Shown in pieces: positions 32,787 to 34,266 of a stretch of 34,266 nucleotides of DNA; position 1 is the first letter of the stretch; the number at the start of each line of letters is the position of its first letter. The translations under genes and the position numbers were made by a program. The stretch lies in NCBI GenBank assembly GCA_026928325.1, contig JAIXKS010000007.1:126187-160452 (forward strand). Reading direction: 5' to 3'. The DNA is from Chitinophagales bacterium (lineage in GTDB: Bacteria > Bacteroidota > Bacteroidia > Chitinophagales > Saprospiraceae). The notes under the pieces were generated by a model, which saw only the letters and a list, made by a program, of their open reading frames with translations, was not told where the DNA came from and ran no database searches.

Positions 32787-34058
32787 TTATTTGCCGACTA
32801 TCAATTTTTTAAACTGGCTGTCATTAATATTAATCAAATAAAGCCCAGGTTTTAGATCTGCAATACTTACCTGTGTATAGTTTGTAATGGATTGGCTCAA
32901 AACACTTTGTCCCATCATATCAAAAATCGTCAAAGTATGATTGGCATTTTCATTCAAACCATGAACATAGAAATAGTCATTTGCCGGATTCGGGATCACT
33001 TGAATGACTGCATTGGATACCAATTCTTCAACCTTGGTTGTATGGCTGATTAATCCTTTGCGCAATGTTTCCAAAACGCCACGCATAATCGCGGCCTGAC
33101 CTTTTGTAAAGGTATTTTGACACGTTTCTGCTGAATAATCCATATAATTTTCGATCATATCCGGCAAGTCACCAGGTTCGCCAGCACCACATGTATTTTG
33201 AGTTTTATCGCAATCGAAAGAACTTTGTGTTCCCTGAGTTGGCGTATCATCAACCCCATCGGTACCTTCACAATTGATACCAAATAAGCCTGCATCTCCA
33301 GAGATGTGACGAAGACCCAAATAATGCCCAACTTCATGAACTGCTGTCCTTCCTATCATAGGAATACTTCCAAAATTAGGAATTTCATATTCTGAATCAG
33401 CGACTGTTCTATAATCGAGAACAACACCTTCAAGGTGCTTTTGTGGTGCCGCAGACCCAGCAGGCCAATGCGCCAAAGAATCGGGAGGATAAGCATACCC
33501 TAATACTGGACTTGATAATCCTGCAAATTCGATTGGCAACATTTTACATACCCATATATTGAGATACTTTACAGGATCTTTTATGTCGCTTCCTCCTTTG
33601 GTAGATTGCTTCACTTCATCTGGTAATCCTACAAGGGAGGGTCTAAAATTCGCATTGGTTTTAACACGTCGGATTTCATCTATTTCAAATTCGATTTTTG
33701 TATCTGCTGCAACCGGCCAAAAGATATCACGAAGATTGATTGTATCTTCATTTTGACGGCGATAACACGCATTCAAAACATCAATTTGTCGATGCAACGC
33801 TTCATCTGAAACATTTTCAACATCATTTTTATAAACCACATGAAAAACCACTTTTATTTTATACACTTCATCATTGCGGTTTCCTTGTGTAGAGGCAACA
33901 TGATCTAACATGCGATGCAGTCGATCTTTATATCCCGGATTTGCCTGCTCCCGCAAATCAACAGCGTGGTCATACAAGCAAGGAGTCAATGACTGACTAA
34001 AAGCTGACCCAAGAAAAAAACTAACAAATAGAAAAAAAATTGAGATTCTAAGTTTCAT
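32787..34058 (-). CDS. Secreted M43-family zinc metalloprotease with T9SS sorting domain
   Basis: A secreted pappalysin-like protease of 423 residues. In order: signal peptide (MKLRISIFFLFVSFFLGSAFS), a prodomain (about 25-65), the M43 catalytic domain with zinc motif HEVGHYLGLRH (241-251), a downstream Met-turn region near MIENYMDYS, and a C-terminal type A T9SS sorting domain (about 350-423; NPANDYFYV, GLYLININD, ending in KKLIVGK). Several Cys in the catalytic domain (C263-like GINCEGTDGVDDTP, FDCDKTQNTCGAG) suggest disulfides. The sorting domain sends the protein through the T9SS to the surface or medium. Single gene, convergent with the sugar operon. The family includes ulilysin-type proteases; substrate unknown. 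Confidence 0.92.
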   Translation of the reverse strand: MKLRISIFFLFVSFFLGSAFSQSLTPCLYDHAVDLREQANPGYKDRLHRMLDHVASTQGNRNDEVYKIKVVFHVVYKNDVENVSDEALHRQIDVLNACYRRQNEDTINLRDIFWPVAADTKIEFEIDEIRRVKTNANFRPSLVGLPDEVKQSTKGGSDIKDPVKYLNIWVCKMLPIEFAGLSSPVLGYAYPPDSLAHWPAGSAAPQKHLEGVVLDYRTVADSEYEIPNFGSIPMIGRTAVHEVGHYLGLRHISGDAGLFGINCEGTDGVDDTPTQGTQSSFDCDKTQNTCGAGEPGDLPDMIENYMDYSAETCQNTFTKGQAAIMRGVLETLRKGLISHTTKVEELVSNAVIQVIPNPANDYFYVHGLNENANHTLTIFDMMGQSVLSQSITNYTQVSIADLKPGLYLININDSQFKKLIVGK

Positions 34059-34211
34059 ATTTTAAATAAATTTGGGTAAAAATAGCATAAAATTCCATCT
34101 CTAAAAAACTTCAAGCAAAAAATTTTTATTGAATAGTAGATTTCAATTGCATGAAACAAAGTTTTAATTAATAAATTGAAAATTAAGCGTAAAAATACTT
34201 CAAAAAAATCG

Positions 34212-34266
34212 CTAGTGCTCTGTCTATAAAAAGACTTAAATTATAATGGAAGTTATTTTTTTAAAG
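34212..34266. repeat. MITE-like repeat, copy C (cut by window end)
   Basis: The left part of a third copy of the element at 91-254, in the same orientation. It starts with CTAG (34212-34215) and the inverted-repeat arm TGCTCTGTC (34216-34224), which here is the perfect complement of GACAGAGCA. It continues with TATAAAAAGACTTAAA and the GGAA-loop stem. A few bases differ from copy B, so the copies are not identical. Confidence 0.85.

Overview
The window looks like chromosomal DNA from an AT-rich member of the Bacteroidota. Four things support this: a secreted metalloprotease with a C-terminal type IX secretion (T9SS) sorting domain, a TonB receptor with an N-terminal carboxypeptidase-regulatory-like domain, a fused CrtYcd-type lycopene cyclase, and several TAnnTTTG promoter elements of the Bacteroidota type. 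No rRNA, tRNA, CRISPR array or intact transposase was seen.

Layout. Positions 1-254 hold two abutting copies of a short inverted-repeat element (MITE-like), and a third copy begins at 34212, so the window is bracketed by the same mobile-looking repeat. Next comes an orphan TerD-domain stress protein (376-2454). Positions 2526-10221 form one ten-gene minus-strand operon in which almost every junction overlaps. Read in transcription order it is marR, crtI, crtB, a small secreted protein, an SRPBCC protein, crtZ, crtYcd, a glutathione peroxidase, a TspO-like membrane protein and a CPD photolyase. It would convert geranylgeranyl diphosphate to zeaxanthin-type carotenoids and add peroxide defence and light-driven DNA repair, so it reads as a photo-oxidative stress unit. 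Its MarR gene is divergent from a TonB-dependent receptor (10329-12755), and the shared control region contains a perfect 11-bp inverted repeat.

Positions 12841-18019 carry unrelated single genes on the minus strand: a small secreted protein, a DUF2269 membrane protein, a short-chain dehydrogenase, a DinB-family protein, a TPMT-like methyltransferase and an M28 peptidase. They are separated by gene-poor intergenic DNA with degenerate repeats and two related short sequence remnants.

Positions 18202-29740 are a DNA-repair block. recN (coupled to an MFS transporter) lies on the minus strand, and a complete recD-recC-recB operon diverges from it. After this come a cytoplasmic GH13 alpha-amylase-like enzyme with an SLC45/MalT-like sugar transporter (29905-32583, ending in a strong terminator) and the convergent M43 metalloprotease gene (32787-34058).

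The best candidates for something new are the MITE-like repeat and its shared CTAG junction, the ten-gene photoprotection operon with its MarR operator, and the RecBCD operon in a Bacteroidota-type genome with a gene order unlike Escherichia coli.
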